Source: Aromatoleum petrolei
Lineage (GTDB): Bacteria > Pseudomonadota > Gammaproteobacteria > Burkholderiales > Rhodocyclaceae
DNA length: 64,000 bases
Assembly (NCBI RefSeq): GCF_017894385.1
Contig: NZ_CP059560.1
Location: 4,720,501 to 4,784,500, forward strand
Direction of reading: 5' to 3'
The position numbers and the translations under genes were made by a program. This document shows, piece by piece, positions 54,014 to 62,900 of the stretch. The notes beneath the pieces are model-generated. The model worked only from the letters and a program-made list of their open reading frames with translations, did no database searches and was not told the DNA's origin. How positions within the stretch are numbered: position 1 is the stretch's first letter; each line of letters opens with the position of its first letter.

Positions 54014-55573
54014 TCAGGCGCCCTTGTTGTCTTCGTCGGGAACGAGCCCGAAGTCTTCCGGGAAATGCTTGAGCGCGGACTGCACAGGGTAGGGCGTCAT
54101 CCCGCCCAGCGCGCACAGCGAGCCGTTCAGCATCGTGTCGCACAGCGAATTCAGCAGCGCCACGTTGCGGCCGCGCTGCTCGCCCGCGACGATGCGGTCG
54201 ATCACCTCGACGCCCCGGGTGGAGCCGATGCGGCAGGGTGTGCATTTGCCGCAGGATTCGACCGCGCAGAACTCCATCGCGTAGCGCGCCATGCGGGCCA
54301 TGTCCGCGCGATCGTCGAAGGCCACCAGTCCGCCGTGGCCGACCATCGCGCCGATCGCCACGTAGGCCTCGTAGTCGAGGGGTACGTCGAACTGCGACTC
54401 CGGCACGTAGGCGCCCAGCGGGCCGCCGACCTGCACCGCGCGGATCGGCCGGCCGCTCGCCGAGCCGCCGCCGTAGTCGTAGAGGAGTTCGCGCAGCGTC
54501 ACGCCGAAGGCCTTTTCCACCAGCCCGGTGCGCCGGAGGTTGCCGGCGAGTTGGAAGGGCAGTGTGCCGCGCGAGCGGCCCATGCCGTAGTCGCGATAGA
54601 AGGCCGCGCCACGGGCGAGGATGGTCGGCACCGAAGCGAGGCTCATCACGTTGTTGATCACGGTGGGCTTGCCGAACAGGCCGGCGATCGCCGGCAGCGG
54701 CGGCTTGGCCCGTACCGTGCCGCGCTTGCCCTCGAGACTCTCCAGCATGGAAGTCTCCTCGCCGCAGATGTAGGCGCCTGCGCCCATGCGCACTTCGAGT
54801 TCGAAGACCCTGCCCGAGCCCATCACGTCCTGGCCGAGGCAGCCGGCGGTGCGGGCGCGCGCGATCGCCGCTCGCAGCGTCTCGAACGCGTGCGGATACT
54901 CGGAACGAAGGTAGATATAGCCTTGCGTGGCACCGACCGCGAGGCCGGCAATCGCCATGCCCTCGATCAGGCAGTAAGGGTCGCCTTCCATCAGCATGCG
55001 GTCGGAGAAGGTGCCCGAGTCGCCCTCGTCGGCGTTGCACACCACGTATTTCCGGTCCGCCGCCGCGGCGAGCACGGTATTCCACTTGATGCCCGTGGGG
55101 AAGGCGGCACCACCCCGGCCCCGCAGGCCGGAGTCGGTGACTTCCTGCACCACCTCGGCACAGGACATGCCGATCGCCCGTGCGAGGCCCGCGAAGCCCC
55201 CGTGGGCGCGGTAGTCGTCAAGCGACAGGGGATCGGTGACGCCGACGCGGGCGAAGGTGAGCCGCTCCTGGCTCGCGAGATACGGGATCGCCTCGACCCT
55301 GCCGAGCGCCAGGGGGTGGTCCGCGCCGGAGAGGAAACCGGCGTCGAAGAGGCCCGCCACGTCCGCGGGCGTCACCGGGCCGTAGCCGACGCGCCCGGCA
55401 ACGGTTTCGACCTCGATCAGTGGCTCCAGCCAGAACATGCCGCGTGAGCCGTTGCGCACGATGCCGAGATCGATGCCGCGGCGTGCGGCTTCCTCGGCGA
55501 TGGCGCGGGCGACGCGTTCGGCGCCGAGCGATAGAGCCGTCGAGTCGATGGGGATATAGAGACGGATACTCAT
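54014..55573 (-). CDS. fdsB: NAD-dependent formate dehydrogenase beta (flavin) subunit FdsB
   Basis: A 519-residue NuoF-like subunit that passes electrons to NAD+. An N-terminal thioredoxin-like part comes first, then the NADH/FMN motif [30 protein letters not shown] and [15 protein letters not shown], and the 4Fe-4S site [12 protein letters not shown]. The start at 55573 overlaps fdsG (ATGA). The open frame upstream is a shadow of fdsG. Confidence 0.94.
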   Translation of the reverse strand: MSIRLYIPIDSTALSLGAERVARAIAEEAARRGIDLGIVRNGSRGMFWLEPLIEVETVAGRVGYGPVTPADVAGLFDAGFLSGADHPLALGRVEAIPYLASQERLTFARVGVTDPLSLDDYRAHGGFAGLARAIGMSCAEVVQEVTDSGLRGRGGAAFPTGIKWNTVLAAAADRKYVVCNADEGDSGTFSDRMLMEGDPYCLIEGMAIAGLAVGATQGYIYLRSEYPHAFETLRAAIARARTAGCLGQDVMGSGRVFELEVRMGAGAYICGEETSMLESLEGKRGTVRAKPPLPAIAGLFGKPTVINNVMSLASVPTILARGAAFYRDYGMGRSRGTLPFQLAGNLRRTGLVEKAFGVTLRELLYDYGGGSASGRPIRAVQVGGPLGAYVPESQFDVPLDYEAYVAIGAMVGHGGLVAFDDRADMARMARYAMEFCAVESCGKCTPCRIGSTRGVEVIDRIVAGEQRGRNVALLNSLCDTMLNGSLCALGGMTPYPVQSALKHFPEDFGLVPDEDNKGA

Positions 55574-56070
55574 GCCGAAGCCTCCCCGCTGCGGAGTTCG
55601 GCGATCACTTCGTCGAAGCGCGCGGCATCGACGCGGCCGACGATCTCGTCGTCGACGCGGATCGCCGGCGAACAGGCGCAGTTGCCGAGGCAGTACACCG
55701 CCTCCAGCGTGACCGCGCAGTCGGGCGTGGTCGAGTGATAGTCCACGCCGAGGCGCGCCTTGGCGTGCGCCTCCAGCGCTTCGCCGCCCATCGCCTGACA
55801 GGACTCGGCGCGGCACACCTGCACTACGTGACGGCCGGGCGGCGTGCGGCGGAAATGATGGTAGAAGCTGATCACCCCGTGAACTTCGGCGCGCGAAAGA
55901 TCGAGTTCCCCCGCGATGATCGGGACGCAATCGTCGGGAATGAATCCGAGTTCGTTCTGTACGGCGTGGAGCAGCGGCAAGAGGGCGCCGGGGGTGGGGC
56001 GATAGGCGCTCGCGATGCTCCGCACCCGGGCAAGGCGGTCGGTGGCTGAATCAGGATCGGGTCTGGACAT
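55570..56070 (-). CDS. fdsG: NAD-dependent formate dehydrogenase gamma subunit FdsG
   Basis: A 166-residue NuoE-like 2Fe-2S subunit. [40 protein letters not shown] and the cluster cysteines in CRAESC and CLGNCAC are visible. The start at 56070 has a perfect GGAGGAG; the frame upstream runs through the promoter palindrome. First gene of fdsGBA-fdhD-fdsD. Confidence 0.94.
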   Translation of the reverse strand: MSRPDPDSATDRLARVRSIASAYRPTPGALLPLLHAVQNELGFIPDDCVPIIAGELDLSRAEVHGVISFYHHFRRTPPGRHVVQVCRAESCQAMGGEALEAHAKARLGVDYHSTTPDCAVTLEAVYCLGNCACSPAIRVDDEIVGRVDAARFDEVIAELRSGEASA

Positions 56071-56085
56071 GGTCTCCTCCGGATT

Positions 56086-56117
56086 GTTCATATATGTACT
56101 AAAATGCATATATGAAC
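56086..56117. promoter_or_regulatory. Perfect 11-bp palindrome, probable FdsR operator
   Basis: GTTCATATATG (56086-56096) and CATATATGAAC (56107-56117) are exact inverted copies with a 10-bp spacer. It lies 16 bp upstream of fdsG and 71 bp before fdsR, divergent. The TATAT core resembles the ModE-box type bound by ModE-like winged helices. Confidence 0.75.
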
Positions 56118-56187
56118 TGATCTCTTTGTTCTGTAACGAGTGCGAGAAAATTAGCACGCTACATCGGAATTAACGATATGAAGTTTT

Positions 56188-57291
56188 ATGCCTAAAGAGA
56201 TCATTACGATCGAACCGAGCTGGCGCTTCCGCAACGCCGCGGGGCAGGAGCTCGATCCCCTGCTGTTCCGCCTGCTGCGGGCGATCAACGAGAGCGGCAA
56301 GCTCACGGCGGCGGCCGAGCAGGTCGGCTATTCGTATCGCCACTGCTGGAACCTCATCCACCACTGGTCCGCGTTCTTCGGCGTTCCCCTGGTCACCCTG
56401 AGCAAGGGACGGGGCGCGCGGCTCACGCCGCTGGGGGAAAAGCTCGCGTGGGCGGCCCAGCTGGTGGAGGCGCGCTTGAATCCGCAGCTGCAAAACCTGG
56501 CCGTCGAGATCCACCGCGAAATCGGTCGTGCGTTGAGCGACAGCCTGCCGACCCTGCGCCTGCACGCGAGTCAGGGCTTTGCCGTGGAACTGTTGCCTGA
56601 GCTGTTCGCCGAGATCAGCAAGGCGCGGCTGGAGCTGGTCTATCTCGGCTCGGTGGAGGCGATGGCTTCCATGGCACGGGGCAACTGCGAGCTGTGCGGC
56701 TTTCATCTGCCCAAAAGCTTGCCGGCGGAGGACTTGCTGGACCGCTACGGCAAGTTTCTAAAACCCCGCACCCACCGCTTGATTCGACTGGTCACCCGGA
56801 CGCAGGGACTGTTTCTCGCCGCTGGCAACCCGCTGGGCATCCGCAGCATCGCGGATCTGACGGGGCCGGAGGTTCGCTTCGTGAACCGTCAGCCGAATTC
56901 CGGGACGCGCATCCTGTTCGATCTGTTGCTGAGCGAGGCGGGAGTCAAAGCCGAAGCCGTCGTCACCTACGAGCAGATCGAATACACCCATTCCGCCGTC
57001 GCGGCTTTCGTTGCGAGTGGCATGGCCGACGCGGGTTTCGGCGTGGAGACCGCGGCGAGCCGCTTCAAGCTGGATTTCTTGCCCCTGGCCCAGGAAACCT
57101 ATTTCCTCGCGTGCCGACACGAGTTGCTGGCACAGCCGGCGGTGCAGGATCTGCTGACCGTGTTGCGCAGCCCCGTCTTTGCGCAGCGGATCGTCGGGCT
57201 GCCAGGCTACGACGCTCAGGGGGCCGGGGACGTGCTGCGAGTCGATAGCGTATTCGAGAGATCGTCCGGCCGCCCGTCGGCGCCCGGTTGA
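56188..57291 (+). CDS. fdsR: FdsR-like regulator (ModE/LysR-type HTH plus periplasmic-binding-like domain)
   Basis: A 367-residue cytoplasmic regulator. The N-terminal winged helix (residues about 15-80) includes LLRAINESGKLTAAAEQVGY and HCWNLIHHWSAFFGVPLVTL. The C-terminal substrate-binding-like domain (about 115-340) includes GIRSIADLTGPEVRFVNRQP and NSGTRILFDLLLSEAG, resembling molybdate/tungstate-binding or LysR effector folds. Divergent from fdsGBAD, like fdsR in Cupriavidus. Probably controls fds in response to formate and/or molybdate. Confidence 0.85.
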   Translation: MPKEIITIEPSWRFRNAAGQELDPLLFRLLRAINESGKLTAAAEQVGYSYRHCWNLIHHWSAFFGVPLVTLSKGRGARLTPLGEKLAWAAQLVEARLNPQLQNLAVEIHREIGRALSDSLPTLRLHASQGFAVELLPELFAEISKARLELVYLGSVEAMASMARGNCELCGFHLPKSLPAEDLLDRYGKFLKPRTHRLIRLVTRTQGLFLAAGNPLGIRSIADLTGPEVRFVNRQPNSGTRILFDLLLSEAGVKAEAVVTYEQIEYTHSAVAAFVASGMADAGFGVETAASRFKLDFLPLAQETYFLACRHELLAQPAVQDLLTVLRSPVFAQRIVGLPGYDAQGAGDVLRVDSVFERSSGRPSAPG

Positions 57292-57364
57292 GTGTCCTGG
57301 CGTGTCGCGGGTGTCGAGAATTGCCCCCCCGAGCGGCGCGCGCGTGCGCCATATGCCTCGCCTC

Positions 57365-58417
57365 TCACGCATTGCCGTAATAGTCGACGCTCGGCGTCTT
57401 GGATTGCGGGCGCGGCATGGACAGGAGCGGGACGGGCGTGAACGTCCGATTCCTGCATTTCTGGCTGCGCTCGCCGCTCGGCGGGTAGCCGAAGAGGTCG
57501 CGATAGCACTTCGCGAAATGCGGCGGCGTGCGGAAGCCGCAGGCGATGGCGATCTCGAGGATGGACATCGAAGTCTGCAGCAACAGCGCCCGCGCCCGGT
57601 GCAGGCGCAGGTCGAGGTAATACTTGGTGGGCACGCAGTTGAGGTAGCGCTTGAACAGGCGTTCGATCTGCCGGCGCGACACGCCGATCTCGTCGGACAG
57701 TTCGTCGAGCGACAGCGGCTCCTCGATGTTCGCTTCCATCAGCGCCGCGACCTTGAGCAGGTTTTCCTGGCAGATGCCGACCTGGTTCTGCAGCGGGATG
57801 CGCTGACGGTCGTTGTCGTCGCGGACGCGCTCGACGATGAACTGCTCGGAGATCGCCAACGCGATCTCGGGTCCGAGCTGGTCCTTGATCAGGTGAAGCA
57901 TCAGATCCAGCGGCGCGATACCGCCCGAGCAGGTATAGCGGTCGTCACCGATCGAGAAGAGCTTCTCGGTGACGTGGATGCCGGGAAACTCTTCGAGCAG
58001 GCCTGCCATGTTCTCCCAGTGGATTGCCACCGGGTGCTTTTCGAGTACGCCGGCCATCGCGAGCGCGTAACTCCCGGTGCATAGTGCGCCGATCGGCACG
58101 TGACGCTGCGCCAGGCGGCGCAACGCGGCCAGCAGCGGAGGCGTGATCGCTTCCTTGACCTTGATGCCCCCGCACACGAAGGCGATGTTCACCGGCCCCG
58201 TCTCGTCGAGGGCAACCGTCGGCAACATGTACGCTCCGTTGCTTGCGGTGGCAGGCTGACCGTCGAGCGTGACGATGGACCACTGGTACACCTCGCGCCC
58301 GCTCAGGTAGTTGGCCATGCGGAGCGGCTCGATCGCGCTCGAGAGCGCGATCATCGAATAGTTGTCGAGCGTGATGAATGCGAAGCGATAGGTCGGCGCT
58401 GCCGTTGCTGCTGCCAT
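57365..58417 (-). CDS. GlxA/AraC-family transcriptional regulator (paralogue 4)
   Basis: A 350-residue regulator. The DJ-1/PfpI-like domain (about residues 10-190) includes FAFITLDNYSMIALSSAIEP and LCTGSYALAMAGVLEKHPVA. The AraC domain (about 225-325) includes LDELSDEIGVSRRQIERLFK and FRTPPHFAKCYRDLFGYPPS. GGAAGGAG precedes the ATG. A BetI-type operator lies 124 bp upstream of the start, suggesting choline-dependent expression. Candidate target: the choline ABC transporter and bet genes to the right. Confidence 0.88.
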   Translation of the reverse strand: MAAATAAPTYRFAFITLDNYSMIALSSAIEPLRMANYLSGREVYQWSIVTLDGQPATASNGAYMLPTVALDETGPVNIAFVCGGIKVKEAITPPLLAALRRLAQRHVPIGALCTGSYALAMAGVLEKHPVAIHWENMAGLLEEFPGIHVTEKLFSIGDDRYTCSGGIAPLDLMLHLIKDQLGPEIALAISEQFIVERVRDDNDRQRIPLQNQVGICQENLLKVAALMEANIEEPLSLDELSDEIGVSRRQIERLFKRYLNCVPTKYYLDLRLHRARALLLQTSMSILEIAIACGFRTPPHFAKCYRDLFGYPPSGERSQKCRNRTFTPVPLLSMPRPQSKTPSVDYYGNA

Positions 58418-58755
58418 GGTGTGGTCTCCTTCCGGTGCTCTTGTCGTTGGCCGGAATGCTTGTGTCCGGCTCCTGCTGCGTGAATACCGTCTGTCGCCGA
58501 TGGTGTGACGAACGGTTCAGCAGATCTTCCTCTTTTTTAATTGAACGGGCAATCAAAAAAAGAAGAGTGATTTAGGCTCGCTGCTGCCCAAGGGGCGGCC
58601 GTGTTCGGGGGGCGTTCAGCGAACCTTGAGGCGTCCTGAAGACGTCGGCGGTTGCGCCGCCAACGGGAAGCGTTCTGGAGACCGCCGGAAGGGAGAAGAC
58701 CGTTGCGGTGAGGCCGTTCGGCCCGTTCCGCCTAAGAGCGAGGATCGACTCGCGT
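58418..58755. other. Intergenic region upstream of GlxA paralogue 4
   Basis: About 340 bp. It holds the BetI-type operator (58541-58556) and the 3' end flank of the SMR gene. The AT-rich part (58525-58565) is the likely promoter of the regulator gene. Confidence 0.5.
58541..58556 (-). promoter_or_regulatory. Probable BetI operator upstream of a GlxA regulator gene
   Basis: TTGAACGGGCAATCAA (plus strand) reads TTGATTGCCCGTTCAA on the minus strand. It matches the site in front of betI (63784) at 15 of 16 positions and resembles the remembered E. coli bet operator core TTGATTGGACGTTCAA. Confidence 0.75.
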
Positions 58756-59085
58756 CTAGTGGACCACGTGGGGCGAAAAGAGGTTGATGACGATCACGCC
58801 GGCGACGATGAGCGTCATGCCGGCGATGACCGGGACGCTGAGGCGCTGGGCGAAGAGCAGGGCGCCTGCAGTGGAAACCAGAACGACGCCCACTGCGGAC
58901 CAGATCGCATACGCGACGCCCAACGGGATGCGTTGAATGGCGAGCGACAGGAAATAGAAGGAGATGCCGTAGCCGGTCACCACGACGAGCGAAGGCAGCA
59001 GGCGTGTGAAGCTGCCGGAGGCTTTCAGGGCGGTGGTGGCGGTCACCTCGGCGAGGATCGAGATCGAAAGGTAGAGCCACTCCAT
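58756..59085 (-). CDS. Small multidrug resistance (SMR/EmrE-like) transporter
   Basis: A 109-residue, four-helix membrane protein: MEWLYLSISILAEVTATTAL with the essential membrane Glu at position 13, and GVAYAIWSAVGVVLVSTAGA (the GxAYAxWxxxG family motif). EmrE-type proteins export quaternary cations and can move betaine or choline, so a role in choline/betaine efflux or balance is plausible in this setting. Downstream of the ABC binding-protein gene, on the same strand. Confidence 0.9.
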   Translation of the reverse strand: MEWLYLSISILAEVTATTALKASGSFTRLLPSLVVVTGYGISFYFLSLAIQRIPLGVAYAIWSAVGVVLVSTAGALLFAQRLSVPVIAGMTLIVAGVIVINLFSPHVVH

Positions 59086-59205
59086 GCGGAGCTCCGTGCG
59101 GTGCGCATGAAAAAAATGGCGCGCGACTCGGGATGGCGCGCGCCGAGGGAGGAAGCGGGGTGACGATCGGGACGGCGGAGGCCGGAATTCCGCCGTCCCC
59201 GATTC

Positions 59206-60156
59206 TCAACGTTGCAGGTAGGCCTTCACCGAGGCGAGGCCGTCGCCGCCGTCGGCGGCATTGACGCCGGCGAGCCAGCTGTCGAGCTGCTTCGGGTTCT
59301 CCTTGAGCCAGGTCCTGATCACGGCCGCGGGATTCTTCTTCTCGACGATAGGCATCATCAGCCGGTTCTCGAGGTCGGTATTGAAGGTGAGGTTGGTCAC
59401 CAGGCGGCCGACGTTCGGGCAGCGGTTGAGGTAGTCGGGCGGCACCACCGTGTAGACCTTCGCTTCACCGAAGTTCGGCCCGAAAACCTCGTCGCCCCCC
59501 TCCAGGTAGGTCACGTCGAACTTGACGTTCATCGGGTGGGGTTCCCAACCGAGAAACACGATCCACTTCTTCTGCCGGATCGCCCGGTCCACCGACAGCA
59601 GCATCCCGGCCTCGCTCGACTCGACCATCTCGAAGCCCTTCAGGCCGAAAGCGTTCTCCTTGAGCATCTTCTCGATCAGCGCGTTGCCGTCGTTGCCCGG
59701 TTCGATCCCGTAGATCTTGCGGTCGAGCTTGTCGGCGAAGCGGACGATGTCGGCGAAGCTCTTGAGGCCGGCATCGGCGACATACTTCGGCACCGCCAGC
59801 GTGTATTTGGCGCCGGTGAGATTGGGCGTTTCGAGGACCTTCACGTCGCCCGTCTTCACGAAGGGCTCGATCATCGGCGTCATCGACGGCGACCAGTAGC
59901 CGAGAAAGACGTCGATCTGTTTCTTCTTGATGCCTGCGAAAGTGATCGGCACCGAGGCGATCGTCGTTTTAGGCCGGTAGCCGAGGCCTTCGAGCAGGGT
60001 GGAGGCGAGCGCCGTCGTCGCGGTGATGTCGGTCCAGCCCACGTCGGCAAAGCGGACGTCGCGGCAGGCAGCCGGCTCGACGCTGGCGGCGGCGTGGGTG
60101 GCGAACACCGCGAGAGCCAGGCTGGCGGCAGCGGCGACGTTGACCATTTTCTTCAT
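59206..60156 (-). CDS. choX: Choline/glycine betaine ABC substrate-binding protein (ChoX/OpuAC family)
   Basis: A 316-residue periplasmic protein with a signal peptide (to about HAAASVEP) and OpuAC motifs VGWTDITATTALASTLLEGL, FLGYWSPSMTPMIEPFV, GIEPGNDGNALIEKML and WIVFLGWEPHPMNVKF. The aromatic residues in these match the quaternary-amine box. ChoX assignment is by similarity from memory and by closeness to betI; it could also bind betaine. Divergent from, and separated by a TorF-type gene from, the ATPase and permease genes. Confidence 0.85.
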   Translation of the reverse strand: MKKMVNVAAAASLALAVFATHAAASVEPAACRDVRFADVGWTDITATTALASTLLEGLGYRPKTTIASVPITFAGIKKKQIDVFLGYWSPSMTPMIEPFVKTGDVKVLETPNLTGAKYTLAVPKYVADAGLKSFADIVRFADKLDRKIYGIEPGNDGNALIEKMLKENAFGLKGFEMVESSEAGMLLSVDRAIRQKKWIVFLGWEPHPMNVKFDVTYLEGGDEVFGPNFGEAKVYTVVPPDYLNRCPNVGRLVTNLTFNTDLENRLMMPIVEKKNPAAVIRTWLKENPKQLDSWLAGVNAADGGDGLASVKAYLQR

Positions 60157-60549
60157 GACGGATCCTTTTCGGTGCGGTGGAATTCATTCCTGGCGGCACG
60201 CCCGGCAGCGGACTTGTGCGCCAGCCCGGGTGCCGCTCTCTTTGGCTGCCGGTTCCAGACCGACAGGTGCTGCCGAGGATAGCCAGCGGCTTCGCCTTCG
60301 GATTCCCTCTGCGCGACCCGATCTGTCGCGACGGCGCCCCTTGGTGGGCGTGTGACTGGCGTTCCCCTGTCCCGGTCGCAAACGTGGGTTTCGTGGTCGC
60401 AATCTCGTCTGCGCAGCCGTTCCTGGCGACGAATAATCGGCCCGCCTCCCCGGAGGATGACCTCGAGCGAACAGGCTGCGACCCGACCTGGACGGCGAGC
60501 GGGGGTGCGAATGAAGTCCTTCCATGTTCTGTGCCAGGAGCAAAAAAAA
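60157..60549. other. Divergent intergenic region, choX / TorF-type gene
   Basis: About 390 bp with no supported gene. It should hold both promoters. No BetI-type site was found by eye. Confidence 0.4.
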
Positions 60550-61434
60550 ATGAAATTCCACACCACCGCCTCCGTCCTCGGCCTGTGCGCAACAGCGCTG
60601 TGGGGCACGGCCCCGCCCGCGCTCGCGCAATCGACGGATCCGGATCCCGTGCAGATCGCAGCGGGACCGCAGGCCGGCGTGTCGGTCGCGCCGGAAGAGC
60701 CCGCCGCGTCGGCCCTTTCGGCGAATGTCACGCTGACCTCGCAGTACGTCTCGCGCGGTTGGCGGCAGACCTGGGGCAAGCCCGCGCTGCAGGGCGGTTT
60801 CGACTACGCCCACCCGAGCGGTTTCTTCGCCGGCACCTGGATGTCGAGCGTGAGCGATCGCTTCATCGAGAATGGGACCGTCGAGTGGGACCTTTACGCG
60901 GGCTTCGGCGGGACCGCCGGTGATCTGGGATACGGCGTCACCGCCTACTATTACCTCTATCCGGGCGCAAAGATGGCCTTCGCCGACGTGCGCTACGACT
61001 ACGGCGAGATCGTTCCCAGTATCAGCTACAAGTTCCTCACGGTGAAGTACTGGCTCACCTACACGCGGGACTATTTCGGCTTCAACGACGAGACGCTCGG
61101 CACCACGGCGCGCACCGGCGACCGGCACAGCCGCGGCTCGGGCTACCTCGACATCAACGCCAACTTCGACCTCGGCGCCGGCTACGGCCTGCTGCTCCAC
61201 TACGGCCATCAGCGTGTGCGCGGCTTCAGCTTCGCCAACTGGCGCGACGCCAAGGTGGCCGTGAGCAAGAGCTTCGATGGCGGGTGGTCCGTTTCGCTGG
61301 GGTATACGAAGGCATGGGACAAGGACGACCTGTTCGAGAACTACACGACGGGCGCCGTCGACTCCTCGGGCAGGATGCACGTCTCGAACCCCTTGAAGGG
61401 AACGGTCCTGTTCTCGGTCACGAGGACGTTCTGA
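60550..61434 (+). CDS. TorF-family putative outer-membrane protein (Gcw_chp type)
   Basis: A 294-residue protein. The signal peptide MKFHTTASVLGLCATALWGT ends near ALAQS; a short linker (VQIAAGPQAG) is followed by the strands LTSQYVSRGWRQTWGKPALQ and VEWDLYAGFGGTAGDLGYGV, ending FSVTRTF with a terminal Phe. The family consists of uncharacterised barrels found near transport genes. The ATG at 60550 has AGGAG 9 bp upstream, then a run of A; the open frame upstream is unsupported. Confidence 0.8.
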   Translation: MKFHTTASVLGLCATALWGTAPPALAQSTDPDPVQIAAGPQAGVSVAPEEPAASALSANVTLTSQYVSRGWRQTWGKPALQGGFDYAHPSGFFAGTWMSSVSDRFIENGTVEWDLYAGFGGTAGDLGYGVTAYYYLYPGAKMAFADVRYDYGEIVPSISYKFLTVKYWLTYTRDYFGFNDETLGTTARTGDRHSRGSGYLDINANFDLGAGYGLLLHYGHQRVRGFSFANWRDAKVAVSKSFDGGWSVSLGYTKAWDKDDLFENYTTGAVDSSGRMHVSNPLKGTVLFSVTRTF

Positions 61435-61443
61435 GGACATCGT

Positions 61444-61469
61444 CCGGGGCGACGCGAACGGCGCCCCGG
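61444..61469 (+). terminator. Hairpin after the TorF-type gene
   Basis: CCGGGGCG (61444-61451) pairs with CGCCCCGG (61462-61469). There is no T run; it could be rho-dependent. Confidence 0.4.
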
Positions 61470-61691
61470 GGCTCCGCGGCGCGCTGGGGGGTACTCGATG
61501 CGCGCGCTGATTCCGGTCCTCCTGACGCAGTCCCGATTCTGGTGGTCGCAATCGGGGTCTTGCCGATTTCCCGTCCCCCTACACTTTTCCTGCCCGCCTG
61601 CCGCGATGAAGCGCCTGGGGTGAAGCAGCGACGACGGTAACCAATAACCCAACGGAGACACGATCATGAAAATGGAAAAGGGGATAAGGCG

Positions 61692-62900
61692 ATGAGACAG
61701 AAGATCGTCGCCAAGGGCCTGCACAAGATCTTCGGCCGAAGCCCCGACATTGCGATGGAGATGCTGCGCAAGCGCCGGCACAAGGATGAAATCTTCAAAG
61801 AGACGGGCATGGTCGTCGGCGTGCAGGACGCGACCTTCGCGGTCAATGAGGGCGAGATCTTCGTCATCATGGGCCTGTCGGGGTCGGGCAAGTCCACGCT
61901 GATCCGCCTCTTGAACCGCCTCATCGAGCCGACCGCGGGACAGATCCTGGTCGATGGGCAGGACGTGGCGACCATGAGCAAGGCCCAGCTCGTCGCCTTG
62001 CGCCGGCGCGACATGGCGATGGTGTTCCAGTCCTTCGCGCTGCTGCCGCACCTGACCGTGCTCGACAATGCCGCGTTCGGGCTCGAAGTCGCCGGCATGG
62101 GGCGCAAGGAGCGTGAGCGGCGCGCGTTGGAGGTGCTCGACGAGGTCGGCCTGAAGGCCTTCGCCGGCAAGCGCCCGGCGGAACTCTCCGGCGGCATGCA
62201 ACAGCGTGTGGGCCTCGCGCGCGCGCTGGCGGTGGATCCGTCGCTGATGCTGATGGACGAGGCCTTCTCGGCGCTCGATCCGCTCAAGCGCACCGAGATG
62301 CAGGAACTCCTGTTGACGCTGCAGAAGGAGCACAAGCGCACGATCATCTTCGTCTCGCACGACCTCGACGAAGCCTTCCGCATCGGCAACCGCATCGCGA
62401 TCATGGAAGGCGGGCGCGTCGTGCAGATCGGCTCGCCCGACGAAATCCTGCGCAATCCGGCCGACGATTACGTGCGCGCGTTCTTCAAGGGAGTGGACGT
62501 CAAGCGCTACCTCACCGCCAAGGATGTCGCCCTCCCGGACGAGGTCCTCGTGATGGAGGCGCCGGCCGACCTCAATGCGGGTTTCGAATCGGCGATCGGG
62601 CGGCTCCGGCAGATGCGCCGCAACTACGGCTTCGTCGTCGACAAGGAGCGGCGGGTGCTGGGCACGGTGTCGATCGATTCGATGCTGCGTTGCCTGGCGG
62701 AGGGCAGGACCACGCTCGAGCAGGCGCTGCTCGACGACATCCCGCCCGTTCCCGGCGACACCCGCATGACCGAGCTCATTTCCAACATCGTCAGGAATCC
62801 CTATCCGCTCCCGATCATCGACGGCGAGCGGCGCTATCTCGGCGCCGTCACCCAGACGATCCTGCTGCGGAACATGGCACAGGAGACGGCCAATGTCTGA
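61692..62900 (+). CDS. choV: Choline/glycine betaine ABC transporter, ATPase (second set)
   Basis: A 402-residue ATPase. Walker A GLSGSGKST, Q-loop VFQSFALLPHLTV, signature LSGGMQQRVGLARAL, Walker B LMDEAFSALDPLKRTEMQ and a CBS pair at the C-terminus are all present. Very close to the ATPase at 26799, so one set was copied from the other or from a common ancestor. The permease gene overlaps its 3' end by 8 bp. Confidence 0.92.
   Translation: MRQKIVAKGLHKIFGRSPDIAMEMLRKRRHKDEIFKETGMVVGVQDATFAVNEGEIFVIMGLSGSGKSTLIRLLNRLIEPTAGQILVDGQDVATMSKAQLVALRRRDMAMVFQSFALLPHLTVLDNAAFGLEVAGMGRKERERRALEVLDEVGLKAFAGKRPAELSGGMQQRVGLARALAVDPSLMLMDEAFSALDPLKRTEMQELLLTLQKEHKRTIIFVSHDLDEAFRIGNRIAIMEGGRVVQIGSPDEILRNPADDYVRAFFKGVDVKRYLTAKDVALPDEVLVMEAPADLNAGFESAIGRLRQMRRNYGFVVDKERRVLGTVSIDSMLRCLAEGRTTLEQALLDDIPPVPGDTRMTELISNIVRNPYPLPIIDGERRYLGAVTQTILLRNMAQETANV

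Noticed and set aside
52413..55447. Long overlapping open frames (890 and 914 codons) across fdsA/fdsB on both strands
   Set aside because: Shadows of fdsA and fdsB. The real genes have all cofactor motifs and ribosome-binding sites; the shadows have none.
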